This document shows, piece after piece, positions 1 to 10,440 of a DNA stretch of 64,000 nt. The notes beneath the pieces are model-generated. The model ran no database searches and was not told the origin of the DNA. It saw nothing but the letters and a program-made list of their open reading frames with translations. Numbering within the stretch: the first letter of the stretch is position 1; the number at the start of each line of letters is the position of its first letter. A program made the translations under genes and the position numbers. The stretch comes from Chelonoidis abingdonii (taxonomy: Eukaryota > Chordata > Testudines > Testudinidae): assembly GCF_003597395.2 (NCBI RefSeq), contig NC_133770.1, positions 205,848,270 to 205,912,269 on the forward strand, written 5' to 3'.

Positions 1-2
1 TG

Positions 3-39
<37 letters not shown>

Positions 40-44
40 TAGAT
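1..44. repeat. GATA tetranucleotide microsatellite
   Basis: About ten copies of a GATA/AGAT unit run from the first base of the window, ending in a short imperfect copy. The array may continue to the left of the window. Confidence 0.95.
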
Positions 45-1359
45 GAACACTCCCATTCATGTAGGGAGTGTACAATTGTTATGTGGGATTCGGGATGTGA
101 AATATGAACCAAGTCAAAGACAGAGCATACAGTACATGTAAAGGAGTATTCAGGTATGGCTCATGGGAGTGTATTACTGTAGTATGTATGTTCTACTCTG
201 TAGCAGTCATTCCGCGCATATGTAAATTATGAATAAAGGATAATAGAAAGCACACTTTCAAAAATACATTACAATACAGTACTTTCTAAATCCAATGCAG
301 GCAGGAGTGGAGGTGGATGGGAAATAGATTTTTTTCACTCCTTTATAGTATATCTGCAAGATGTAAAAAGGAAATTGCATATTACTTTATTCATGCCAGC
401 GTGACTTAGCAGTGAATACCGTAACATGTCTCCCAGAAGATATTAATGTTAAAAAGAGCTTGTTACACTCGTGGGTTTAGGTGTTAGTTGATGCTAATCC
501 TAACTGATGTAGTGTACAACTTTAACTGAAGCCAATGCAAATCTATCCTACTTGCTTGGTGTTAATACACTTAACTACTTTTACTCCAATATCGCACTTT
601 GGCTACAGGAATCATTTTTTATTGTTCAATAAAAATGTATTTGTTCTTCTGGTTCTGTCTTATGACTATGTTCTTTGCCCATATGTCACATAACCCTTCT
701 GTATATTCCACATCTGGACTGTAATTTTTAGTTTAGTGTAATCTTCAAAACTTAAAATTAGACACCTACTCTTTACACAGGCACCTAAATAGAAGTAAAT
801 GAATTTTCAGAGATACTGAGTACACATGGCTTCCACGGACTGCATTGGAAGTTATTGGTGCTCAGGACTTCTGATAATTAGACTACTTTCACCAGAGTGC
901 TTTACAAGACCAAGTTTAGATATCCAAATCTGAAAGAGTTAACTTTAATGTAGTTCTGTGTTATCCAAGTACTTTTGTGTATCCATGTTAAGTGATCCAC
1001 AACAGCTGTAGCACAATCAGTGGTTGCAAACTGCATTGTTTGTCCCATTATTAAAGGTATGTTTGCCTCATATCATCACAATCACACAGCATAGTGATGT
1101 TTTGAAATAAGCATTATGGACGGACATCCCATGGTGTGTTGCTCTGTGGTGTATGCATTGTGGGATTTTTCACAGTGTGTGTTGTGGGGTGCCTCCTGGA
1201 AGGCAAAGACCTTCCGGGGGTCAAATTACATCATTCCCATGACTCCTCTCCTTTCATCCTATCATCCCACTGGCTTTTGCAAGCCAGCACCATTTTCAAA
1301 GCACTCTCAGGCAGCATGAAGGAAATTAGCAAGTACTGTGAGCCTCCTGGTGATGAATA
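45..1359. other. Gene-free stretch
   Basis: No gene is visible. The only recognisable pattern is a short piece near 776-885 with the wording 'gcaccta...tttcagagatactgag...ggtgctcag', which recurs near 19930-20060 and 39030-39090. It is probably an old interspersed repeat. Short open frames at 1116-1360 show no family features. Confidence 0.5.
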
Positions 1360-2005
1360 AGAACTGATTGCTGCTGCTGAAAGCATATTTAAAGTCATAC
1401 AGTGACTTCAGAACCAAGGTGATAAGAGTACCTGATGAGGAGGAGGTGAAAATTGAGCAGACACTTCTCCTAGAAGATCTGGAGCAGGAACACTGCTTTG
1501 GAGCTCTAGAGGTGGGACAAGATAGTGCAGCAGACCTGGGACGACCAGTTGTGGCAACAGAACTTTAAGGTGTTGAAAGCCACTTTCCTAGAAAGCTGTG
1601 CAGAACTCACCTAGAGCTGCAGCAATGGAACACCACCATGAAAGCTGCCTTCAGCATGGAGAAGCATGTGACTAGAAATTCGCAAACCCCAGTTGCTACC
1701 AATCAGTAGCTAACTAATTTGGCATTGATAGAGCAACTGTCAGGGATGTGATCATGGAGGTGTACACTGCTCTCAAGAAGTTTATGTCACATTGGGGCAT
1801 AAGACTGGGCAATGCACAGAAGACTGTTAATGGTTTTGCATGGTTGGGGTTCCTGAATTATAGGGGACTTATTGGTAAGACCCATGTGCCCTATTTTTGT
1901 CCTTACATCAGGCCTCAGAGTTTATAAACAAAAAGGAGTATTTCTCTACGGTGCTGCAAGACCTGGTAGATCACTGTGGAATGTTTATAAATTGTAAGAT
2001 ACCAG
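1360..2005 (+). pseudogene. PIF/Harbinger (HARBI1-like) transposase fossil
   Basis: Conceptual translation across several frames gives the helical N-terminal part (LWQQNFKVLKATFLE near 1535-1595), a helix-turn-helix-like stretch (ATVRDVIMEVYTALKKFM near 1733-1790) and the start of the DDE core (GLIGKTHVPYF near 1866-1900, then YFSTVLQDLVDHCGMF near 1937-1990). PIF/Harbinger transposases carry an Asp in a DGTH motif at the start of the catalytic core. Here that position reads GKTH, so the catalytic acidic residue is lost, and stops and frameshifts interrupt the frame. No 3-bp target duplications or terminal repeats were found, so the element is a dead internal fragment. The family call rests on remembered motifs. 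Confidence 0.7.
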
Positions 2006-2034
2006 GGCATGAGCAGCATGAGTGGAGCAGGACC

Positions 2035-2340
2035 TTGTCTGGTGATTGCAGTGACAGTTCAGAGTAAGGGAAAGCGTAGATACAAGAGTCAGGTACTGGG
2101 GTGAGGGTGTAGCTGGGATCAGGGTTGAGGAGCCAAGTCAAAGATCTGAACTGAAGTCAGGACTGGGAGCAGGGCATGGAGATAATGACTAGACTGGAGC
2201 AGACAGGGGTCAAGGCTGGAATGAGGCAGGAACAAGGACTGGAAACAGGAGCAGAGCAAATGCAGCTGCAGGCATTGTACGCACAGAGCAGTCGCTGTGC
2301 AGCTGCCACTGCAAGGCTCAAGTAGCAGGCCGCAGGCTCG
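2035..2340 (-). repeat. 3' LTR portion of the gypsy element
   Basis: This matches the 9230-9515 stretch in direct orientation and lies just beyond the chromodomain end of the minus-strand pol gene, as a 3' LTR should. The exact LTR borders and target duplication are not visible. Confidence 0.55.
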
Positions 2341-2389
2341 CCTGCCCAGTCAGAAAGAACTGAAATTTGCAGATGGCTCACTGGACCCA

Positions 2390-3320
2390 GCTAAACTTGT
2401 TGGGATGTATAGCGACCAGACTGGGATCCAACTATGCTCCTGACTTTACCCACTTGTTTAGGGGTCCTTCTAGGGGCACTTGGTCCTGGTTTTTCATGAT
2501 ATTGCTGATGAAATTTCTGTAACAGAACAGGGGCATGGATGTTTTCTACAGGCTCCTGTAACAGGGTTCATGACCCGCCCCTCTTCCTGGGGCCCGTTTG
2601 CCCTCCCCAGTAAGGCTCAGAGAGACCTCAGGGTTGTGCACCACCCCTGACTTTATTTACTTAACATTGTCCCACCACCAGTGTCCATCTATATACAAGC
2701 TTTACAGGTTTGGTTACCTCCCTTACAGGCAGAGTCAGACTTCAACTAGGAGGCCTCCAGCTCCCTACCTGACTGACTTCTCCCTTGCTGCCCCCTTTCC
2801 TTCTGGCCCCCTCCCAGCCTTTATTGCCCTTGGCTTGTCAGGCCAGCAGGTGTTGCCAATCCTCAGGCTGGCATCAGGCCTTTTCCATCAGCCCCAATCT
2901 GCTTCTCTTGATTGGAGCTGGCCACATAGGGGCTAATTAGGTGCTTCTGCACCAGCACCCTGCTACAGCGCCCAAAATGGCTCCTCTGTTCCATACCTCT
3001 GCCAATCGACTAGGTATTGGAACTTCCCCCAACCAACTTGGAATTAAGTATTTGATGGACCTAGTACTCTTCTTGCCCCGGACTCTTCCTTCCCCAGTGG
3101 CAGTAGTGAATCCATCCACCCTGCGGAAGGGGGTTGTTGATGAATGATTTGAGAAAGGAGATATAAAAGGCAAGGTGGACCATAAGAGACTCTGGGAGCT
3201 GGAGTTTGAAAGTCACTGGATTTATTTTCTGGGTGATCTGAAAGGGGCAGAGCTACTTGTGGTCAAGTTTGACAGAGAGAGGGATGGGTTGACTTCAAGT
3301 TTTTGACAGAGAGCCACACC
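2390..3320 (-). pseudogene. Gypsy integrase C-terminus and chromodomain (split by solo LTR)
   Basis: On the minus strand, 3360-3190 gives an integrase C-terminal tract (YADQHQQ, DLNVGDKVWLSVKNL, then INPVTFKLQLPESL). About 3085-2968 gives a chromodomain-like tract (QILNSKLVGG followed by aromatic and acidic residues). The frame resumes beyond the 2557-2967 LTR (PVENIHAP, LLQKFHQQYHEKPGPS) and stops near 2390. Frameshifts are present. This is a relic with no expected function. Confidence 0.7.
2557..2967 (-). repeat. Solo LTR inserted in the gypsy chromodomain
   Basis: The block begins TGTAACAGGG and ends CCCTGCTACA, a TG...CA LTR layout with inverted ends. It is flanked by gctcc (2552-2556) and gcgcc (2968-2972), a 5-bp duplication with one mismatch. 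The gypsy chromodomain frame reads up to one side and continues on the other. Minus-strand AATAAA signals lie near 2819 and 2650, which favours minus orientation. No internal retroviral genes remain. Confidence 0.75.
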
Positions 3321-3411
3321 TTATCACCTACGTTTAAGTCTGGGGTGACTTGCTGATGTTGATCAGCATAGCTCTTATAAGACCCCTTTGCAGCAGCAAA
3401 ATGTTCTGGGA

Positions 3412-4107
3412 CAGGGATGGGCAAACTGCAGCTCAGAGGGCCACATCTGGCCCTTCAAGTGTTTTAATCTGGCCCTTGAGCTCCCGGCGGGGAGCGGAGT
3501 CCAGGGCTTGACCCGCTCTGATGCTCCAGCTGGGGAGCAGCATCAAGGGCTTGCCCCGCTCCGTGCATGCCATGACTCCGCATGGCTCCCGGAAGCAGCA
3601 GCATGTCCCTCTCCAGCTCCTACACATAGGGGCAGCCAGGGGGCTCCACTCCACATGCTGCCCCCGCCCCAAGCATCGCCCCCGCAGTTCCTGTTGGCCA
3701 GGAACCACAGCCAATAGGAGCTGCAAAGGCAGCACCTGCAGATGGGGCAGCATGCAAAGCCACCTGGCCGTGCCTCTGCATAGGAGCCAGAGAGAGGACA
3801 TGTCGCTGCTTCTGGGAGCTGTTTGAGGTAAGCGCCACCTGGAGCCTGCATCCCTCTCCCCCTGCACCCCAACCCCTTGCCCCAGCCGTGATCCCCCTCC
3901 TGCCCACCGAACCCCTTGGTCCCAGCCTGAAGCACCCTCCTGCATTCCCAACCCCTTGCCCCCAGCCCCACCCCAGAGCCCACACCCCCAGCTGGAGCCC
4001 TCATCCCCTCCTGCACCCCAACTCCCAATTTCATGAGCATTCATGGCCTGCCATACAATTTCCATACCCAAATGTGGCCTTCAGGCCAAAAAGTTTGCCT
4101 ATCCCTG
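3412..4107. mobile_element. Non-autonomous hAT-type element (696 bp) with TSD
   Basis: The ends are CAGGGATGGGCAAACT and AGTTTGCCTATCCCTG, inverted repeats starting CAGGG. They are flanked by ttctggga (3404-3411) and ctctggga (4108-4115), an 8-bp duplication with one mismatch. CAGGG ends plus 8-bp duplications are typical of hAT transposons. The GC-rich interior holds long chance open frames but no transposase. The same family recurs at 36631-37298 and 49503-50343. It interrupts the gypsy integrase. Confidence 0.88.
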
Positions 4108-5480
4108 CTCTGGGAGCACCTGAAGAATTTGTTGAAGATGAAGACCCAGGTCTGTGGTTGCCAGAATCAAGGGGTTTTCTGATAGTTCAGGTTGAAACTG
4201 AGGGTGAAAACCAAAGTTGGCAGGGGCTTTGCTGGGTGGAGGCATAAGTTGCTTTATTGTAAGTGAATTCAACCAGTCATAATAGGGGGACCCAATTATG
4301 TTGGTGAAAATTCAAGAAGCAAAAGACATGCAGTTACAATGTCTGGTTGACTTTTTGAGTCTGGCCACTCAATCTCAGTGTGTTAGGCAGCTGAGATAAA
4401 GGGGTTGGTACTGAGAAGTCGAAGGAATTCCTCCCAGAATTATGACATTAAGTGGGCACTCCTATCAGAAATGATATGTTATGGCATGCTGTGGTAACAG
4501 AAGATATGTTCAAGGAAGAGCTGTGCTGTTCATGTGCTGATGGCAGGATACAAAAGGGGATGAAATGGGCCATTTTTGTCATAAGGTCCATAACTGTCAG
4601 TACCACTGAATGCCCTTTGTTGGATTATGGTTCACTTACTCAGCAGATAGGACTAACAAACATTTATTAAGGCAAAACACTCAGCAAGCAGTGATCAATT
4701 ACTTACAAGCGGGTAGCTTATCAGGACAATCTCATCACCGCTGAATCCAGCACTGAACAATACAGCTTCAACCTCCCTTTGTTAAGCAAACTTATTTATA
4801 ACTTTTTGTTATCTTTTCTTACACATATGTATTAGTCTCTCATTTTTATATTAACTCTCCTCTGCTGTCAGTACAGGTTTAGTATTTGTTCAAACTGGTC
4901 TTTTCTAGTTTTTTGGTTACTTTATCTTTTCTTGTTCTCACAAACATGATTACTCTGCAATTTCTTACACGTGCACAGTTCTACTTATGCTTACTATGTT
5001 AAATGTTATCAGAACAGACTCTTAAAATACACAGCAGGCTTCTGTCAGGCCTAAATATGCCTTCACTCCCAACATCCTTGGGAAGAGGGCAGCTCCACAT
5101 TGAAGTCCATCAAGAGGGTGGATCAAGGCCATGGGAAGGAACCGGGGAAGGCTCATTGGCCTCATGCGCAATGTTTTTAGTGTGCTGCAGATATCATAAA
5201 TCTTAATATAGTCCTTTATGTCTTTTCATAAGGTTGACCACCAGAAACACCTGAAAATCAAATTCCCAGTCTTAAACTGGCCAAAATGTCCTGCCATGGG
5301 GGAGTGGTGGCACAATTTCAATAGTTGGAGCTGGGGGTCCCCTTCAGAAATATAAAGACCATCCCCCTGTAGCAGAGGAGGCCTTGCTATAGACAGAAGC
5401 TTGATCCTGGGGAGGCACCAGGGTTTTCCAGATACTGGCAGATTGGCACCACAGATTGGCAGAGAGTGGCTGGCAGTCAT
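4108..5480 (-). pseudogene. Gypsy integrase relic (zinc finger and core, split by solo LTR)
   Basis: Minus-strand translation from 5480 gives the His-rich zinc-binding tract (LCHHSPMAGHFGQFKT) followed by CFWWSTL and DYIKIYDIC. The core continues to a Pro/Ser-rich tract near 5080, is interrupted by the LTR at 4618-5074, and resumes with VMDLMTKMAHFIPF near 4600-4560. A further tract (ANFGFHPQF near 4220) sits just before the hAT element. Stops and frameshifts make it dead. Confidence 0.7.
4618..5074 (-). repeat. Solo LTR inserted in the gypsy integrase core
   Basis: The ends are TGTTGG and CCAACA, with flanks ccctt (4613-4617) and tcctt (5075-5079), a 5-bp duplication with one mismatch. On the minus strand a TATAAATAA box (4790-4798) precedes an AATAAA signal (about 4662-4667) by roughly 125 nt, the layout expected of an LTR in minus orientation. 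Integrase coding sequence lies on both sides. Confidence 0.78.
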
Positions 5481-6100
5481 CAGCTGGCCCTTGCCTATCC
5501 TGCTGGTGAAACGGGAGGGTTTGATAACAGTGATAAGAGCTTCCTTCTCTACTTTGTGCTGTTTGTCCTTGCAAGACAGAGCATCTGCCTTCCCATTATC
5601 AGTCCCTGAATGATAAGTGACTGTGAAATCGAATCTGGATCGAGAAAATGCCCAGCAGATCTGGCACTGGTTTAACCATCAGGCTGTCTGTAGGTCCACT
5701 AGGTTTTTGTGATCAGCCCAAAGTTGGCCAGGGGTGCGGGCCCTTTCAAGAAGGTGCTACCATTCCTTGAAGGGAAACTTTAAGGTCAGGAGTTCTTTAT
5801 CCCATATGTCATAGTTTTTCTCTGTGAAAGTAAGTTTCCAAGAGAAAAGGACACAGGAGTGAAGTACCTTACAGGAACCTGTGAAGTGGGAAAGAACTGC
5901 ACCTATTACAATGTCTGAGGCATCAGTTTCAGTGATGAAGACCAGAGCGGAGTGTGGATGAGTTAGGATAGGAGGCAGTGTGAAGGCTCCTTGCAGAGGA
6001 TCAAATGAAGCAGATTAGGTGAATCTGGCACCCTTCTTAAGGAGGGACATTAAGGCAATGATCTGACTGGAGAACCCCTTGTTCTGTGAATCACCTGTAA
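5480..6100 (-). pseudogene. Gypsy RNase H relic
   Basis: The minus strand reads WKLTFTEKNYDIWDKELL near 5840-5785 and DNGKADALS near 5605-5575, both characteristic of the RNase H domain of Ty3/gypsy pol. It joins the integrase relic downstream. Internal stops are present. Confidence 0.65.
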
Positions 6101-6558
6101 ATGTTTTCAAAGCCCAGGAATAACTATACCCCTTACACTTTTGAGGGTGCCTTCCAATCTTTGATCACTGCTACTTTGTGAGGGTCTACAGTGAGCCCAG
6201 CCAGGGAGATGACATAACTCAAAAATTCCACAAGGTCCTCGTCAAATTCACACTTTTGGGGCTTGGCATAGAGTTGATTCTGGCATAGCCAATCTAGAAC
6301 AATATGTACCTGGGGGTCATGAATTTCTTGATGTTCAGAGATGATGACAATGTACTGCTCAAGGATTTCCCTGGGGACATCATACATAAAATGTTGGAAG
6401 GTAGCAGAAGTGTTACAGAGGCCAAATGGCATGACCAAACATTCAAAAGACTGTATCTGGATCAATACGCCATCATCCCTCTGACTAAGTTATATGGTCC
6501 ACAGAGGTCTTATTTCATGAAGACCCAGGCTGATTGAGTCTCTCCAGGAGCTCACTGG
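6101..6558 (-). pseudogene. Gypsy reverse transcriptase relic, C-terminal part
   Basis: A 110-codon open frame at 6133-6465 contains ECLVMPFGLCN, ATFQHFM and FLSYVISLAGLTVDPHKV, conserved in Ty3/gypsy reverse transcriptase. In the catalytic block the usual YLDD-type acidic pair is not intact here: the frame reads IVIISEH at that place. The upstream part lies beyond the LTR at 6559-7325. Confidence 0.82.
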
Positions 6559-7325
6559 TGTAGTAAGAGGAGGCCCTGAGATATAACCTTGGTATCAGAG
6601 GCCTGGTATGAGGCCTAAGGCCTGAACTAAAGTAATGGTCAAGACTTTCCTAACATAAAGCAAAGTTAAGCTGTGAGCCAGAGGCAGCCCTGCTCACAGA
6701 AGCTGGCAAGAAAGGGCTGATGCTGCAAAAGAGACATACTAAAGGTACTGGACACCAGATATCAGAACATTTGCATACTTATACACGTCACACAGATAAC
6801 AAGGAACAGACTGACCCATCCCAATGACAGGGCAAAAGGGTCATATATGGATGAGTTGTTTTGTTCAAACCAACATGTACAAGTGAGAGGCGCACCTTAC
6901 TATTTAGAGGGGTTGTACCTGCTACGTAGAAGGGTTGCACCTCAGTACGTCAGGAGTGATGTGTAACTTGTTTGTACTGTGTATAAGAACGTATCCCTGG
7001 GGCGATGTCTTTGTCCGGCCGAGGGGCAGTGGAAAGTCCCGCCACTGACTGAGCTTGAGTCCATTGACAGTGGGCACATATTAGTAGTATGCCCTGTAGA
7101 GTAACAATGTAGGGGGAACTATCGTTGTGTTCAATATGGCAATAAACCTGGCCAATGTGCCTTCGTACCTTACTAGACTCTGTGGTCATTGGGGGTTCTC
7201 TTCGGGTCTGCTGTGTTAGCAATCTGCGTAGAGCTGGGACAGCACACAGAGGGAACACACGCACGCAGCCGAGTGATACTAACACTGAACAGAGCAGAGC
7301 ACCACACTGGTAGCATCTGACAACA
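6559..7325 (+). repeat. Solo LTR inserted in the gypsy reverse transcriptase
   Basis: The block starts TGTAGTAAG and ends CTGACAACA and has perfect 5-bp duplications actgg at 6554-6558 and 7326-7330. Plus-strand promoter and polyadenylation signals are present: TATA-like tgtataag near 6977 and aataaa at 7141-7146, about 160 nt apart. RT coding sequence is continuous across it once it is removed, so it is a younger insertion. No internal genes remain. Confidence 0.88.
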
Positions 7326-7330
7326 ACTGG

Positions 7331-7900
7331 AAAGAGGAAGGGAATATCAGTTGCATACTGTGACTTGATTTAATGCCTGGTGATCGACACAGGATCAGAG
7401 AGTGCTGTCCTTCTTATGAACAAAGAATATAGGGATGCCATCTGGGGAGGGGGAAGGACAAATAAATCTCTTCCATAGGTTTTCCTCTAGGTACTTCCAG
7501 AGGGCCTGTAGCTACTCAGGCTCAGAAAGAGAATAAATTTGCCCAAAGGGAGCTTCTATACCCTGGTGGAGTTCAATAGGACAGTCGCAATTGCAGTGGG
7601 GGCATAGAGTGTCCACCTTCTGTTTGTCAAACACCTGGGTAAATTCCCAGTATTTGAGAAGAATCTTAGGTGTAGCTGGGCCCACTGTTTATTTCTCTTG
7701 GGGATTGGAGCACACCATAGACTTCTGTCACAGACTGCTATCAACCATGGATGGGAACTCAGGAGCCATTCTTGCAGGCACCACAGGGAACAGAAGAGCA
7801 CTGTCCTTGATTGCCAGCAGATTAAAGGGTCATAGGTGATGAGGCAAGGGGACTGAGGATGACTGGCTAGTGCAGGGCATAGATCACCCTGAACTGGATA
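7331..7900 (-). pseudogene. Gypsy reverse transcriptase relic, N-terminal part
   Basis: The minus strand near 7445-7330 resembles the segment around the first catalytic block of gypsy RT (a KKD-like tract, then CVDHQALNQVTV). The frame is broken several times between here and the protease relic upstream. Confidence 0.6.
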
Positions 7901-8200
7901 ATTTCCCATGGCCACCACTGGTGATGACCTCCAAAAGGCACTGTCTGATACGTGTTGGGCATTGAAAAGAGGGGTGAGCTGTCGATGGTCTTAATGAGCC
8001 TGGGGGAGTCTTTGAAGAGAATAGGAATCCAATGACATTTGACAATTTCTTCGTTGATGAAGTGACTGGATACACCTGAGTTGACCAATGCCTCCAAGTG
8101 ATGGTTGAGCATTGTGGCATCCTGGAGATGGAGAGGAAGATGAAGTGGAGTGGTGTGCTGATTCGGAGTTGTCAGGATTCCGGCAGAGCTGTGGCAGAAT
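7890..8200 (-). pseudogene. Gypsy protease relic
   Basis: An open frame at 7867-8247 contains ALVNSGVSSHFINEEIV, matching the aspartic protease active-site region. The catalytic Asp of the D-S/T-G triad is replaced by Asn (NSG), which should abolish activity. It lies between the gag-like and RT-like relics, as expected. Confidence 0.7.
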
Positions 8201-8439
8201 GACTCACTGCAGGGCAGAGTAAAGTACAGATTCAGCCCTAGCCTCACTAGTGGGGCTGGGTCCTAGCATTTCCTGACCCAGAAAGGTGTCCCAGTTCTTG
8301 ACTGGGCATCTGGCTACAAAATGCTAGTCCTCAAGCCTGGTGCTGGTTATTTTCATTGGCAGAGAGGTGGGGTTAAACTTGCTCGAGGTCTGGTAGATTA
8401 CCCAGAATTGTAGGCAACAGGAGATTCGGATTTGATGAA

Positions 8440-9150
8440 GGTTGGGTTCTGCACCTCCTTTCCTAGCTTTGTTCTGCTAGCTGATCATCAGTCCTAATGC
8501 ACCAAATGATCAGTGCCTCAGGCTAGGGTGAGATTCCATCCAAGCTAATTTGTCTTTAATAGGATCACTGAGTCCTTGCTGGAAATTATGTCATTGCATG
8601 GCCTCATTCCAGTGGGTATCAGCTGCCTGGCATCAAAACTCAGCTGAGTATCTGGTCACAGACCAGGACCCCTGCCAGAGGTATTGGACACAGCTCCTAT
8701 CATGTAAGCTCTGATAGGGTCACAAAAAATGCCAGTCATTGCCTGGTCAAATTCCTCGAAGAGTTTGAGCAGATGGGTAGACCCCTCCGATAGTGGAGAA
8801 GCTCATGCTCATGCCTGAGCCTCTCCGGTCAGCTGGCTAATCACAAGTCCTACTAAGGACAGATCCATAGGGTATGATAGAGACTTCAATATGAACAGCA
8901 GGCAACATTGATTCAAGAACCCCCAGAATTTGTCATGGTAGAAAAACCTTGAGCTCACAGGCAATAGGTGTGAGAGTCAGGGGGCCTGAAGGGTGGCATT
9001 CCTGTCTTGTAGTGTGGCAGCCTAAGCCTGCATTTCTTGGGCCTGCAGGACTGTATTCTGTTCTTAAAATGCAGCAACCTGGGCCACCACGTTCTGTAAG
9101 ACCCCAACTAAGTCCACAAGGGTAAGCTGGGCTCCCACTGTGGTCATTAT
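8440..9150 (-). pseudogene. Gypsy gag capsid relic
   Basis: The minus strand shows a coiled-coil-like start (QLTLVDLVGVLQNVVAQVAA near 9140-9080) and a capsid tract (FEEFDQAM, then THWNEAMQ, NFQQGLSDPIKDKLAWMESHPSLR between about 8765 and 8525). Several stops interrupt it. The position before the protease is right for gag. Confidence 0.65.
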
Positions 9151-9229
9151 AGAAGGGATCTCCACATTATTATGCCAATGCCCTCCCTACAGCTGGCTGC
9201 TGGGGCATGGATGGCCTATCTAGTGGCTG

Positions 9230-9515
9230 AAGCAGATCGTGTCTAGTGGTTGTAGTGGCAGTTCAGCATACTGGCCAGTATAGATCCAGGAATCAGATAC
9301 TGGGCTGATTTGAAGCTGGGATCAAAGTTGAGGAGCCAAGCCAAGGGTCAGAACTAGAGTCAGAATTAGGAGGCAAAGACTAGACTGGATCAGGCAGGGG
9401 TCAAGGTTGGAACAAGAACTGGAAGCAGGCTGGAGCAGGACTGGAGGCAGGAGTAGGGCAATCACAGCTGTGGGTATGGTATGCATTGAGCAGTCATTGT
9501 GCTGCTGCAAGGCTC
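9230..9515 (-). repeat. 5' LTR portion of the gypsy element (truncated)
   Basis: This is similar in order and wording to 2035-2340. It lies upstream of the gag relic on the minus strand. Similarity ends near 9515, where a GC-rich repeat begins. Confidence 0.5.
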
Positions 9516-10245
9516 TCATAGACATAGGCAGCGAATTGTATGGGCCCATGGTGCCCATGTTCCATCAATCTTCACAAAGGTGGGCCCAGCTCCACCAATG
9601 TTTGGGCCCCAGGCCCTGTGCTTTGGGAGGCCCTGCACCATGGGTCAGCACCATGGGGTGCTCTCACCTCAGGGGCAGCTCCCCCCGTCCCTGGAGTCAC
9701 TGCGTGCTGCAGAGAGGCCCCAGCGCTGACCCAGCTCCCCAGCCAGTGGGAGCTGCAGGGATGGTGCCAGAGCTCCCTGGCCATGCCTCCACAGCAGGGA
9801 GGGAGAGGGAGCTGCAGGCAGAGAGAGCCCCAGGACAGAGACACATAGACACAGCTGGGAGGGTTGTGGGGACAGACAGATGGCACCATGGGCGGAGGAA
9901 AGAAGCAGCGATGGGCACCCCAGGGCTGGCATAAAATACATAGGACAGAGGGGGCTTCCTGAGTGGGCTATAGCAACACCCGCTGCAGAGCAGACCCAGG
10001 CTGTGGCTGGCTCCATCCATCACTCCCTCCCACCCCACAGAGACTCACACAACCCTCTGCCCCCCTCGAGAAACCCCCGGTGGCCCCTGTCACCCCTCTC
10101 CAGAGAGCCCCCTCTTTGTGTCAGATAGCTCCCCCCCCACTTCCTCCCCTGCTCCAGAGCTCCCTACAATATCCCCTCGTAGCAGATTGGCAGAGACCCT
10201 GGGGATTTTTCACCTGCCTCTGCAGCATGGGACATGCAGGTTGAA
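9516..10245. repeat. GC-rich unassigned repeat-like block
   Basis: The base composition rises sharply here, with multiple purine/pyrimidine-rich runs and overlapping chance open frames on both strands (up to 175 codons at 9407-9934). No protein motif is recognisable. It truncates the gypsy LTR, so it is probably an inserted element, but terminal repeats and target duplications were not found. Confidence 0.4.
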
Positions 10246-10334
10246 ATGAGAGTAAATGATGGATTCTCTGTAACTTGAAGTGTTTAAATCATGATCTGAG
10301 GACTTCAGTAACTCAGCCAGTGGTTAGGCATCTA

Positions 10335-10440
10335 TTACAGAATTGGGTGGGTGAGGTTTTCTGGTCTGCAATGTGCAGGAGGTCAAACTAGCTGATCATG
10401 ATGGTCCCTTCTGGCCTTAAAATCCATGAGTCTATCAATC
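10335..10440 (+). repeat. CR1 LINE 3' end fragment
   Basis: The wording 'ggtctgcaatgtgcaggaggtcaaactagctgatcatgatggtcccttctggcctta' followed by 'ccatgagtcta' matches the 3' end of sauropsid CR1 elements in sense orientation, truncated at its 5' end as usual. Confidence 0.7.

Larger units (their letters stand above)
2035..9515 (-). mobile_element. Dead Ty3/gypsy chromovirus retrotransposon (minus strand)
   Basis: Read on the minus strand the order is LTR part (9515-9230), gag, protease, reverse transcriptase, RNase H, integrase, chromodomain, LTR part (about 2340-2035). The two ends share a related stretch: for example 'gaggagccaag', 'agactagactgga' and 'caggggtcaagg' occur in the same order at 2126-2330 and 9333-9515. 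This fits LTRs of one element. Every domain is broken by stops and frameshifts. Four younger insertions split it: solo LTRs at 2557-2967, 4618-5074 and 6559-7325, and a hAT-type element at 3412-4107. The outer end of the 5' LTR is lost at a GC-rich repeat starting near 9516. The integrase followed by a chromodomain marks it as a chromovirus. Confidence 0.85.

Noticed and set aside
3433..4071. 212-codon minus-strand open frame
   Set aside because: It lies wholly inside the hAT-type element 3412-4107, with several overlapping frames open at once. No motif.
9407..9934. 175-codon plus-strand open frame and its minus-strand shadows
   Set aside because: GC-rich repeat-like DNA with low-complexity translation. 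No family motif.
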